Positions 47,549 through 59,773 of a stretch of DNA of 64,000 nucleotides are shown one piece after another. Every line of letters starts with the position of its first letter. Positions within the stretch are counted from its first letter, which is position 1. This stretch comes from Nepenthes gracilis (Eukaryota; Streptophyta; Magnoliopsida; Caryophyllales; Nepenthaceae): NCBI GenBank assembly GCA_033239525.1, contig BSYO01000009.1, forward strand, positions 18,187,299 to 18,251,298, in the 5' to 3' direction. Position numbers and translations under genes: made by a program. The notes under the pieces were generated by a model that did no database searches, was not told where the DNA came from, and was given only the letters and a program-made list of their open reading frames with translations.

Positions 47549-47607
47549 AATATGGGCCCAGCGGTGCTGGGCCGTGCTCCCAATATGGTTATGATTGGCC
47601 CATATTC
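47549..47607. promoter_or_regulatory. Inverted pair of GGGCCCA/TGGCCCA site II-type motifs
   Basis: AATATGGGCCCA at the left and TTGGCCCATATT at the right are near-perfect inverted copies, with a third TGGGCC in between. Site II motifs (TGGGCC/T) are known TCP-binding elements in plant promoters. No gene is seen next to them. Confidence 0.35.
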
Positions 47608-48777
47608 CTCTCCCATTTATTTTCCCTTTTTTTTTTTTTTTTGAAACTTGGTGTAAATCATCATTGAGATATTACCTCTCAAAATGATAATAATAACAAT
47701 GATAATAATAATAATTTTTATGAAGTCTTGTGTCGTTAATATAATCTTTAATTTAATTATAAAAAAACTATAAATTGTTGTTTTTGAAAAGGATTTTTTG
47801 AAAAATATATTATGATTCTCTATGAATTATTTCATATTTTCTTTATAACGTTTAATTTAGACGTAATTTTTAATAAAATATTATGTGTATATTTTTTAAA
47901 AAAATAAAATTTTTAATTTAAAAATATTTTCCAAATGAATTATCGAGAACTCTAATAAAAAAATATATATACGTCCCACTACAACTAAACAAAAAAATAT
48001 ATGTTTATTTTTTTCCTTTCTGGATGCATGTTTAGTTATTTTTACCAATAAATCAAATCCAAATTAACTTTCTTAGGTATAATGATTAAAGTTGCCTTTC
48101 ACTTTCTTCCTTACAAAAAAAAAAAAAAAGGAAATAAAAGTCAGAAAATATATATTCTTAAAAAAATTCAACACGAACCAAAAAGCAAGAGCTTTTTGGC
48201 TCTAAAGGTCGCCGGACCGTAGGAGGGCCGGTCTTTTTCCGGCGAGCAATCATATCGTTATTTGACCCGGATTATTCGCTCCACTTTATCTAAATGGAAA
48301 CCAGTAGGCTTCCGGAAACTACCTTGTAATTTCTTTGTTTCCCTCAAATTCTTCCCCGTGATTTTAATGATTGGGATACCAGGCTAAATCATTCAAGCTA
48401 AACTTGATTAAAATTTAATAATTTAATTAATTGTGTTTGTTTAGTTTAAATATTTATAAGACATTATTAATATATATGAGTATTATAAATATACATTTTC
48501 AAAAAATTAGATCCGACTGTAAAATTTTTGAAATGGGGATAGATAAAATTTTATATTTGAAGTATAAAATTAAAATTTAGTATTATGATTTAAAATATTA
48601 AAAATAATATTAAATATTGGCATGAGTTTTAGACTTTTTCTTTGATTTTATTGTAATTTGAGTGTCTAAAACCATTGATTTTAGGGTATATCTTTAGGGT
48701 AATTTTTGAAACAACTTTGAAGTCTTATCTATAGTACTAATTTCATCAACTCAAATAATTACCATAAGTTATTCTTA

Positions 48778-48780
48778 ATA

Positions 48781-48809
<29 letters not shown>
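48778..48809. repeat. (AAT)n microsatellite
   Basis: About ten AAT units. Confidence 0.95.
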
Positions 48810-48811
<2 letters not shown>

Positions 48812-51519
48812 TACCTATAGTAAAAGGACTAATCTGAGATTGAATTGTTTTTAGGATAGGATAAATAGATATCAAAATTATTCTATATTTAAAAAATTAT
48901 AATTTTAATTAAAAAAAAATTGCCATCAAACTAGTCAAATTGAAATTTTTTTCTGCTCGATTGGGTCAGGGTGTTTCAATATACTACGGGCCTGCCAAAT
49001 TTACCATCCCAATATAATTATGTCTTCATTGACAAGTGATGATTGTGGTTCATTGGAACCTCAAAGGATGACTTACTAAATCAAGCAAATTAATCACCCA
49101 TTTAAAGAAAAAAAAAATCGTTGACCATTTTTAGATAAAATCAATGTTTTTTAGCATGTTATTTAAATTTTAGAAAATTATTTTAAATAACAAAATAAAT
49201 TATTTTATATTGACATCGTAATTTATGGCTTTATAAATGTTGGACGCTAGAGAGGTTTTGATTAGTCACTCCTGGTTGGCTTTTTGGTGTTTTAATATTT
49301 TCTTTCTTTTATGATTTTGATTTTTGTTTTAAAAATATACTATGGTCCTTTGGTTATTTTTCCTTCTCATAATTTATAACTTAAAAAAATATGATTTCTA
49401 TGTTAAATAAAAACATTAATGACAAATTTTCTCTAAACATATCACAATATGTGCTTTAAATTTGGACATAACTCTACAACAATAAAATTGTAGAATCTGC
49501 ACTGGATATTTAAATTAGAGCTTCCAAGAGGAACTGCAAATGCAGTATTGAAGTTTCATCTTAGGGGTCTGCGGTGATAGAGGAGCATCTTGTGGGAAAT
49601 TGCTCTCTTCTCATAGGCGTGATAATGAAATTATTTTTGAGAGAGTTATTGTGTCAAACAATTACCCTATCAGAAAATCCGTTTGACAGGGTATAAAATT
49701 GTCTGATCTAGGTGACCAATTTATCGAATCCTGAATTGTCAGATTAGTTATATGTAAAATAAGAGATTTTGATTGACTAAAATTATACATGTTATTAAAA
49801 TAATCATATTAATTTTAAATAAAAAATTATCTCAGTCGTAAGCCAAACATATCGTTCAAAAAGAAATCTGTATAATCCAACTGCTATAAAAAAACACTGA
49901 ATTTATTGATGTTCTTTAAATAATTGTCTCCCCTTTTGTAAGTTTTTAGGAGTGGAATATCATCCTCCAAAAGCTTATATTACACCTTTCCTTTTGGCTA
50001 TCTAATTTGACTATAGTGTGGCCCAATTAAGCTTCACTTGATACGTTAAAAAGCTAGTTTTAAACCTGCAAGCTTTTCTTTTAATTTATAATGAATAGAT
50101 TCTATATTGTAAGATCACGTAATCCATTAAAAAATCTCGCAGGTTAAAGTCGAAATTATCATACACACCAACAAATGATATAGCTTTATGATATAGTAGG
50201 TGATAAGTATTGCATAATATTTTTTAAATATATAATAAATTTAGTTTGTCATTGAATATATAATAAATACATGTTATTTTATGATTAATCATAATTGTAT
50301 ATTTATAGAATATTTTCTACATATTAATTTTTATACCTGCACATACATGGTCAAATACAAAGAGTCTAAAACTATCATTCTTTCAATTCAATTTGCGGTT
50401 CTATCTAATTAAACTACCACCCAACAAATAAAATAAAGGCTGCATGCATGATCATGAGTTATTTTGTATTTTCAGTACATTATCTCATAAATTCGTCAAA
50501 AGTAAAAAGTTATATTTAAATAAAAATAATGGTTAAAGTCTAAATATCCTTGATATTTACCTTATTTAATGTGTCAAAACTTTGTAAGATTTAACAGATA
50601 TAATAAATATATTCCATTAATAATTTGTCACAAGAAGCCAAAAGCTTTAAAAGCTGATTGGATAGGAGATGCCCAGCCTTGGCCATTGTTGTCAAGTTGG
50701 GCTGCTTTTTGGGTGAGTTGTTGTCCTGGCTTTTATAATCTTAGTAATTTTTTTAAAAAAATAAATAATTCAGATATAATTATTTTTAATAAATTAAATA
50801 TTCGTATTATAATTTTTTTAAAAAGTGGTTAAGATTTTAATATTTATTTTTAATAAATAAATAAATTATAAAAATTAAAAATATTAAAAATTGTAATATC
50901 AGCAGGACAATCGGTATTAGTATTGGTATCGCTATTGTTAGAGGGTGACCAATAATTTTTGCTAGCAATTTTGTAACTATAGCAATATTAATATTTAAAA
51001 TTATTATTTTTAATAAATATCAGAATGAAATTATTTGATTTATTTTAAAGATAACAAAATAATTATTTTATTATGGCCAACTCTTTTTAAATTAAAATAT
51101 TAAATATTATCAAAAACAAAATTAAAAATTTCAAAAGCACTTTTCTTCACGTCAATAATATCAAAATAGCAGCCCACCCTTCCCCCACATCTCTTTATTT
51201 TCACTATCTTCATTTTTCAGTGTTGATCAACTTTGGCAAAGGAGGAGATTAGCGTACCCTAATTTAAAAAATTAGATATTAATTTAAACCTTAATTTATT
51301 TCGATTTTCAAAGCTAATAAGTACAAAATTAAGTGTAAAACCCTAATTGATATCAAATCATTTAAAACTCATACTAAATCAAATTTAATTTTTCCTTTTG
51401 TGATTTATTATATTTTTTATTAATTTGTAAAAAAAATTATATTTTCGTTGAGGATAGAGTGCTTATATGTCAATGTCAATATTAATTTTTACGGTATCCA
51501 TTCTATTCATCCCCCTTTT

Positions 51520-51735
51520 CAGCTGATTCGGGCTAAAGGAACGCTGAACCCGGTCGAGACAAATGCAAATAAATTGGACGACCAATCATTCACGCATTAT
51601 GGGGCCACGTCAGCAGCAGAAATAAGAGAGAGGCCGATGGGCCGGTGCTGCGTAAATCCTGGTCAGCGTGTGATCCCGACCGCACGTGCGATCTCTGATC
51701 ACCTTCGTCTCTGCATGGACGGCAACGTTCTTTCA
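51520..51735. promoter_or_regulatory. GC-rich island with ACGT-core motifs
   Basis: A clear GC-rich island in AT-rich DNA, with GCCACGTCAGC (51604-51614) and the palindrome CGCACGTGCG (51681-51690), both ACGT-core sites of the kind bound by plant bZIP or bHLH factors. A pyrimidine-rich CTTTCTCTTTCTTCTCTCTG leader-like run follows at about 51883. No open coding frame follows on +, so it may be a promoter and leader left from a lost gene. Confidence 0.35.
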
Positions 51736-52461
51736 TTTCCAGTAATAATTCCGTCCATTTTTCCAACCTTTTTTTTTCTAAATTTTTAAATTAGAAATAT
51801 TATTTGGGCAAAAATAAATTAAAAGCTTATTTCCAAAGCTGGCTGGGCACCACCCCACCAACAGAGGTCTCTCAGAGTGACCTTTCTCTTTCTTCTCTCT
51901 GATCTTCAACGTCTCAGATTACAGAGTCTACTGATACGTCGCTCTGGACTGTGTCGGCGGAGGGATTTTCATCTTATTTATTTATTTTTTCTCTCTAGAT
52001 TACGTCAATATTTTTACGTGCCCAATATTTAATAAATGAAAAGTCTAACTGACATAATATTGATTATGAAAACCAAGCATTAAATTAACATTAAACCCAA
52101 TCACGTACTTTATATGAAAGTTAGAACTAATACCCACATCCACCGGCTGACATATCTACCGTTAGTCTTCTGAGTAGATGAAGAGTCAGATTTGATATCT
52201 ATAAATATACCAAGAGATTTAGTTATGGTGTCTAAATTTTTTTTAAAAATTAAATTAACATATTGAGTGGAATTGGGATCTGCAGATTGCCCTTGTGTCT
52301 AGGCCTTGTGTGGTGTTTTTATAATACCTTTGGTGCCTCAGCATTACAGAAGTTTGTCTGCGATATCTATTATGTGTTAAGTATGAACCATTATAAATTC
52401 AAGTCTAAAAAATTTATCAGATGACGAAAAGTTAGTTCTACTATATAATTTGAGAGATTGA

Positions 52462-53194
52462 TGTTGAGATATATTGCCGTTGATGTAGATGAATCGAGAG
52501 GAAAAGATAAAACAACGACGACAATAACATACATCAGATAAATAACAATCACAAAATAAAGAAATAAAATATACGCAATTTTATGTGAAAAATTATTTTC
52601 TGAATAAGAAAAAAAATCACGAAACGATACATCTATAAATCTTCACTATGTAAAATCAAATATACAAATCCCAAATATAAGAATTCAACTCTTTGTATCA
52701 AATGAATTTGAGTAGTAGTGAGTGTAGAAAAAATATCCAAAGTAAGAAACTCACATTTTTTTTTCTCTTACCAGCGATACTCACTGGTCTTTTACTTTTT
52801 TTTTTCAAGTGATTGTTCTCTGACAATCGCACACCATTTTAAAATCCCTAAAAGAAAAAATAGAATTTTACACTCTTTTTCATTATGGGCCACTGTGATC
52901 GACAATCTGTCATCCTTCAATGTAAACAATCTAATCGGTCGCCTTGGCCATGCTAGTCTGGTTTCCCCTCGAATTAGACAGTCCCGTCAGTCACTTTGGT
53001 TTTCGTCAATCCGGTCAAGCCTTGACACTACTTGGTCGCCTTTCGTCATTGGCTTTGATCTTGTTTCCCTTTAGCCATTTTGTCATATGCGTGAACACCT
53101 CCTTCTCAATATTACCTGTGTGTCATAGTCCAAATCTACCGAACGATTTATCAATTGAGTATGAGTTCACATGAGAGTGATTTATAACCCAACA
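52462..53194 (-). mobile_element. Solo LTR, probably copia-like, minus orientation
   Basis: The + strand starts TGTTGAGATA and ends AACCCAACA (733 bp), with TGTTG/CAACA inverted ends. Flanks are ATTGA and ATTTA (one mismatch). Read on minus it starts TGTTGGGTTATAAATC, a common plant LTR opening. The AATTTTATGTGAAAAATTA and AAAAAAATCACG words resemble the decayed ACGTGGTT...CCACG segment common in such LTRs. The internal + frames are incidental. Confidence 0.6.
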
Positions 53195-54160
53195 ATTTAG
53201 TCATATGTTTGAAGGAGATTTTATTGATTAAGATTTTATGAAAGCAGCTTTTATTAGATAACCCTCTTAAAATTGAAGAAATTAGATTTGCAAGAAAGAT
53301 CGTCACCCTTTTGATCACACAGTCACAAGTTTTTAGGATAAAATTTTTGCTAAGAATGGATGATTGTGTAAATCATTAAAAATCTAAGAAAAAGAATTCA
53401 TAAGGTATAAGAAAAGATAAATAAGGAAAATATTTTGTATGATATTCTATTCATTAATATGTGTATCATTTTATGTATTTAAAAATAAGATAAAAATAAT
53501 AAAATATATTAACTAAGTAACACGATTAAATATTTGGTAACAATAAAAAAATAAATCAATTACTTACTAAGAAAGAAAAACAGAAATGATTTTTTATTTC
53601 AACCATTGAAACAAAACCTCAAGGGCCCTGCAAACTCATACGGTTAAAAATAAATAAATAAAAGAACTATGGGCATTTATTATTAACTGTTGGATGTTAA
53701 CGGGTGACTATAAGAAAAATAATATAAAATCAAACACAGTGAGGCACACGTACGGGTTTCTGTGTTTCGCTTTCTTTTTAAAACTGACAGCCTATGATAT
53801 TATAAATCTGAATAAAGTTAAAATATCAGTTCTAAATATGTAAATTTGTTGTAATTAAATGATTCAGTCCCTTACAGTTTCGATGAACTCAATAAACTTA
53901 AAAAATGTAAATTTTAAAAAATTTTAACTCGATAATTCAAATATGTAGGGTTTATATAACGCTTCTCTTTATATTAGATTACAAAATGATAGAAAAATCG
54001 ATCCCAATATATCTATAATATGACCCAACATAAATTATTCATGTTTTACATGTTTTGAGCGGATTTATATTTGTATGGACTCCAAAACTCTGTATTGGGT
54101 TTTCAGTTTTTATATCCAAATTTAAATCAAATGTAGATATAATATATAATAAGTATTTAT

Positions 54161-54630
54161 ATTTATAAATGTCATCTTAATTTAATAAAAAAGCTAACCT
54201 TTTATATTATATTGATACTGGTTTTATAATCATACAAGAACGATAAGCTGCATGGCAGTTGAACATTTTCAAATATTTCAATTACCCTTATAAAAGCTTA
54301 ACCTTTATGAATGTGTAGTATATATTTATAAAAAGTTTAATTACCCTATGAATTTTCTGTTACCTAATACATAATCTATATTCATATGCATAAATATAAT
54401 CGTAAGTTTAATAAAAAATTAGCCTTTACATTCTATCTTTTTATATTATATAGATACTTGTTTGAGATTTACCCTGTAGGTTTTAATTACCCAATACATA
54501 ATATATATTAATATGTATAAATATCATCCTAAATTTGATAAAAAGTTCAACCTTTAGATTTTATTTTTTATTTTATACAGATATTGCTTTTAGAATCATA
54601 TAAGAATGAGGAGCTGCTTGGTACATGAAA
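54161..54630. repeat. Diverged direct repeats of about 100 bp
   Basis: Copies at about 54161-54260, 54387-54470 and 54513-54625. They share TATAAAT.TCATC.TAA.TT, then AAAAAG.T.AACCTTT, then TAGATACTTG.TTT. The first and last also share AATCATA.AAGAA.GA and GAGCTGC.TGG. Confidence 0.7.
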
Positions 54631-55657
54631 ATTTTTAAATTTTTTTATGAACTTAAAATTTATAGTAATTAGATTCTGGTTCAAATACAATAAATATTTG
54701 TAAAATTTTAGCATATCTTAAGTTCAAATTTTGTTAAAAATTTTATATTATTGAGTTAGTTAACTGGAAACTATACAATACATAACAAAAATTAAGATTT
54801 TAATTTAAGAAAAAGAAAATTTGGATTGATTGTTGATTTAGGTATAACTTAAATTAGCAAATTTTTACTCTGCTCGAAATATAACGTGTTATATTAAATT
54901 TGTAAGTTTAAGTTACTGGCTTGAACCAAAACTTAATTCCCTCGACCTAAATCTCCTCCATTGTCTTTTTTATTTTTATTTAAAAGTATGCTATATTTAT
55001 AAACTATTTATACAAACTAAAAAAAAAAACAACTTGACAAGTAGGTTTCAAAAATAGACATCAGCTTAATTCCAAGTGAGTCTAAAATTGAACATAATTC
55101 TTGAATTCAAATACGCATTAATTGAAACTATAAGTGAAAGAAATCATCTAATTTAGCAAGTTGTCAATTGTGACTCTCTAAAATTAGTTAAATTTTTTAT
55201 CCCATAGATCTGAACAATATCACTCTAAATACCAAGGATTGTTCTATTTGGATCAAAGAAGGAATTTTTATCAAAAGGGATCTTTTTTCAATCCCTCCAA
55301 ATATATTAAACATAGGCCAAAAAATAATCTTAGAATCAACATAATGTTTGTTGACCGTACTCCATTTGATAGAAGCCCATTGATGCATTTATCCCAATCA
55401 AAAATAAGACAGAAACTACTAATTTTTTTTATAAATCACATCCTAAATCTCCTCATCATTAACATTTTACTGAAAATTGGATTAATTTTTTTATAAGAAT
55501 AGCAGTCGAAGGGACTATTAATAAATACTATTCAACTACAATGTCAATACATAGAAGTAAACATAGAGGCAATCTTTAAAGAAAAAATACTCTCCACTTT
55601 AACATCTTTTGAGTTGAAAAAAATTGGGATGTAATACAAAAAAAAAAAAAAATCAGT

Positions 55658-55678
55658 GAGAGAGAGAGAGAGAGAGAA
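55658..55678. repeat. (GA)n microsatellite
   Basis: About ten GA units next to a poly-A run. Confidence 0.95.
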
Positions 55679-55894
55679 AACAGGAGATGAATAAGCATGG
55701 AGATGACAGATGGTAGATGGAGTTCCAGTAGGTCATGAATGTGGCAGGCGGGAGTGGGGAAGCATGTCTCCACCGCACCAAGCTTGATTTATTATTCTCA
55801 TTTATCTAAAATTGATTTTCAGTAATTAAAATATTCTTAAAAAAATTTTTTTTGAAGCACGACAAAGAAAAGGGTCGTGAAAGACAGAAAAGCT

Positions 55895-56050
55895 AGTGTG
55901 CAGTACAGACTAGTCAGCGACGATGGGGCGCACGCAGCACCGCCACTGGCTCGTCATCACGTGGCGTGGCTGATGATTTTCGCCCTCTGATCTGTCTGAT
56001 CAGCGCAGGTCGAGTCCAAGTCCAGGGTCCACCGATGCAGACGTACGTCC
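55895..56050. promoter_or_regulatory. GC-rich island with an ABRE-type G-box
   Basis: CACGTGGC at 55958-55965, the known ABA-response element core, sits in a GC-rich island surrounded by AT-rich DNA. No gene can be attached to it on either strand. Confidence 0.3.
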
Positions 56051-57699
56051 GATATGGCAGTTAATTCTTGCTTTTCCTTTTTTTTTTCCCCCTAAATTCA
56101 CTTTTCAATTTTTCATTTCAGCCCTCGTCATTTCTCAAATTTTCACGAAGTACCCTGTTACACGAAGTAACAGGCATCAATTGAAAGGATAAATCCCATG
56201 CAAATCAACGGATTTGAAGATATTTAGATAACACGAATTTTCACTCTTATTTTTTCATAAATTATTTGTGATTTAAAAATTATATTATCTCTATAATATG
56301 GTTAACAAGCCAAATTGTTGAATAAATTTCCAACGTTATGTATAAAAGAAATAATTAAAAAAATGCAAAACAAAAGGATGTGGAGTAAGTGAAAACTTCT
56401 CTCCAACTGGCTTATATATAAAATGTATTAGAACAAATTAAATTGTAACTGTAACATTTTTTATGTACGTAAGTGCGTAAAAGAGAAGTTGTTTAGCTGA
56501 TTTTTAAAATAAATAGTCACGTTTAATTCTAAAAAGATTATTTTGTTGTTGACAATATCATAACCTTAGAAATCGGTTGAGATTAATGTTTTATTTTTTC
56601 AATAACTACATAAAAGCATCTAAATTTAAAAAGATGCTGCTACTAGTTGAATAGGTATACATGTCCTTAATATTTATTAATAAAGTACATTTTATTGTTC
56701 TTAATATTAAAGAAATATACAGGCCTATTAATTATAGGGTATAGGGTAGTTGTATTGATAACAAGTTCACTAATAAAATAAAAGGGTTTGCACCCGTTTA
56801 GTTAGTACATATCTAAAAATATTTAAAAACCCACTAATATTAGCCTGTAAGACAAATACTCTATAAAAAAAACCCACCTATACATCATACATATTGATAA
56901 AAATATTTTTATTGACACTTTTATGATATCAATAAATGATACAATATTTTATTTATTTATATATTATAATATAAATTTAATAAATATATATGGGTAAATT
57001 AAATATTTCACCATTCAAAACATTCTTAGAATAGATGATATACCAATACATCACACTTATGATGCTTGGTATCTTGCCCCTAAAAGTATTTTAAGAACAC
57101 CTTTACTATATTAATAATAACTATTATTATTATTATACAAACTTATAAATGCATATATAGATAAATTAAATGCTATTTTAATGAAAATATCCTGAAAATA
57201 ATTAAATATGGCCCATTTTTATCTTTACATGTATTAAGTTCGTGCGGCCTCTGTTTCAACTACATCTGTGTCATGTAGTATGCAGGTTGGAACCAGTGGT
57301 GGTTCAGGGTACCTTTAGTTTTCAAGATCAAAAACTGGCCACCTGCCACCCATCACGTTTTTCCATAAGAAGAACCAAACAGAACTTGGATTAGACTAGT
57401 CACAGCGCAAGCTTGTGGGTCCATCCAAATATCCACGTATACCTAAATAATACCACAAGTATATATATATTTATAAAGCAGTGTCAGGGAAAAAGATTTA
57501 AATTAATATTTTATTTATATAAATATAGGTAAATAATAAATATTGTGATACTAAAATGTATTTTAAGGGTGTCTAAGAATATTACCAATTATTTCTAATG
57601 TATAAATTTTGAGCTAGGGTTTGGTATAGGTTTTTATTATATTACCAATTATTATGATCTGGTTGTTGAACCAAAAAAATGTTTTGGAGAAGGTGGAAG

Positions 57700-58080
57700 G
57701 GGGATGGTCGACGGGCGATGATGGATAGCTTTAGCAACCACAGATGGTGGCGGTGGAGGAGGATTGAGGACATGAAAATGGAGTTTTCTTTTGCTTTTCC
57801 TTTTTCTACAGAAAGGGCAGTTCGGAAATTACATGAAAAATGCTAGAATAAATTTTAGAAAGCTCGGCATTTATAATTTGACGTTTGGGTGGTGGGCGGC
57901 AGATGTTAGATGGCCGCAGCAACCACAGATGGTGGCGGAGGATCAGGATAGAGGCCATGGAAATTAATGGTGCCTTTCTTTTCATCCTCCTTTTTCTACA
58001 GAAACGGTACTTTCGAGATTATGAATAATGTTGGAATAAACTTTAAAAGACTTGGCATTTGTAATTTGACATTTGTGGTT
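57700..58080. repeat. 185-bp tandem duplication
   Basis: AGCAACCACAGATGGTGGCG recurs exactly 185 bp apart (57733 and 57918). It is followed in both copies by CCTTTTTCTACAGAAA, then GAATAAA.TTTA.AAAG.CT, then GGCATTT.TAATTTGAC.TTTG. Copies differ by small indels and about 15-20 percent substitutions. Confidence 0.85.
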
Positions 58081-59773
58081 GAGAGAAAGGAAAATTTAAA
58101 GTTGAAGGTGCAAATATGATAGCTTTGAGAATTGAATGCTTCAGTTTGTAATTGATATCCAAAATAATTGTTAAATTATTTTATCCAAATTTACGTTAAA
58201 TAGCCTTCCCATTTTTTGAATTATATTAAGTTAAATTAATTAAATCAGCTTCTAAATAAATTATACTTATTAAATTTTATAAATTAAAGGGTCGGGATTA
58301 CTTCTATACAATTAATGATCAATGTTAATCTTGACCATCTATTTTATAAAATTTAATCAAAACCGTATGATTCACTTAGAAGTCAATTTATTAGGTCCAC
58401 CTTAGCAATTCTCCCCATCTCCTACCCAACATGATCAGAGTGGGATTGTTTCACTGCAGAGCAGGAACTTACCTTCACATCTATGTGGTTGGACTTAAAT
58501 TTTTTCGTTATAGGAGGCATTCAATATGCCTTTTTAAATTTAGTTTTTAATGAATTAGAAAATAAGATATACTGACTATTGGATTAAGTTCAATTTTATA
58601 AAGAATAATTGTGTATATAGTATGTTTAAGATATGTAACTATTTGAAAAGATAATGAAACTAATCCTCATTGTTGCATTCTTCAGTATGGTTACTTTTTT
58701 AGTGAGTTTCATATATTATCTTGTTAGATAAAATAGTTATTACATTAAATTTATTTTGTTATTACTCAATGGATCTAAAGTGCAATTCATAGATGAACTC
58801 GTTCCTCTTTGTTGTATAATAATTGGAACAATGCGATTAAGAGAGCCGAGATCACAGTAAAAATGAAGTCTATGAATTATACCCAGATTAGGATGGACTT
58901 GGCGGTCACACCCTATTATTTGTGGAAAGAGTGAAATATTTGTTTTTACGGTTTGTGTAATTCTTTAGATAGAGATACGACTATTCATATTATCTGTAAT
59001 TTTCTAATAGTAAATGGTTCTAGGGGTTGATACGTCTTCTAATACAAGGTAATTGGATTGTTTTTTTTGCCCAATTTCACTTCATATTTTAGGTGGTTTT
59101 CCGTGCTTGTACATAATTTATTTGTGATAAAATATACACATTACTTATATATATAAAGTATGGTAATGCTCAGTGTTTTAATTTATGTTTATAAAGTTAT
59201 AATTTTTATATATCCAGCAAATATGGAGAATGATTATATATTAAAAATTTTGAAAAAATTTAAGTTTGGAGGAATGTGGTTCAATGCTCGATGGGTACAA
59301 GATGTGTGTATTTGTGTGTTTGAAATAGAATCTCTACATTTGAGATATGTTAATGTGTGCTTGTTTGTGGACTAGATATACTCATGCGTGCATACAATTG
59401 GATATAGTGTTTAATGCATGCCTGATCGATGCTTTTGTACCGGTCTGGATATTTAAAGCTTTTCCATAATTTTTTTGGCATTTTGTTTAGAAAAGAGAGA
59501 CGAAGAGATGGAAAGAAGAAAGAGAAGATGAGAGAGATAGTAAAAAAAGATAATTTTGAGAATATTTTATGTCAAATTAATTAATTTTTAATTTAACATA
59601 AATATGTTTAAACTTGTTTATTAATTTATTATCAAAATTTATTAATTTTTCTTTTGATTATTATTTTGATATACATATTGTCACCATTATCGCCCCTTTT
59701 GAATATTATTAAATGTATGTTCATTTTTATCAAATATTTGGATATTTTAAATACTTATATTTATAGTTGAAAT

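Larger units (their letters stand above)
45454..52456. other. Large AT-rich block, no gene supported
   Basis: About 7 kb. Recognisable items: an inverted AATATGGGCC(C/A)A pair at 47549-47607; a GC patch with GCCGG/CCGGC inverted words at about 48205-48250; (AAT)n at 48778-48809; a telobox-like AAACCCTAA at about 51340; and a GC-rich island at 51520-51735. Short frames in this block have no gene-like features. Confidence 0.5.
53200..59768. other. AT-rich block, no gene supported
   Basis: About 6.5 kb containing diverged repeats at 54161-54630, (GA)n at 55658-55678, a GC-rich island with CACGTGGC at 55895-56050, a GC-richer patch at 57240-57430, and a tandem duplication at 57700-58080. No frame has gene-like features. 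Confidence 0.5.

Noticed and set aside
51448..51789. 113-codon + frame over a GC-rich island
   Set aside because: No ATG-context, domain or codon bias; the island is better read as regulatory or relic sequence.
52718..53074. 118-codon + frame
   Set aside because: Lies antisense within a probable solo LTR and shows no recognisable domain.
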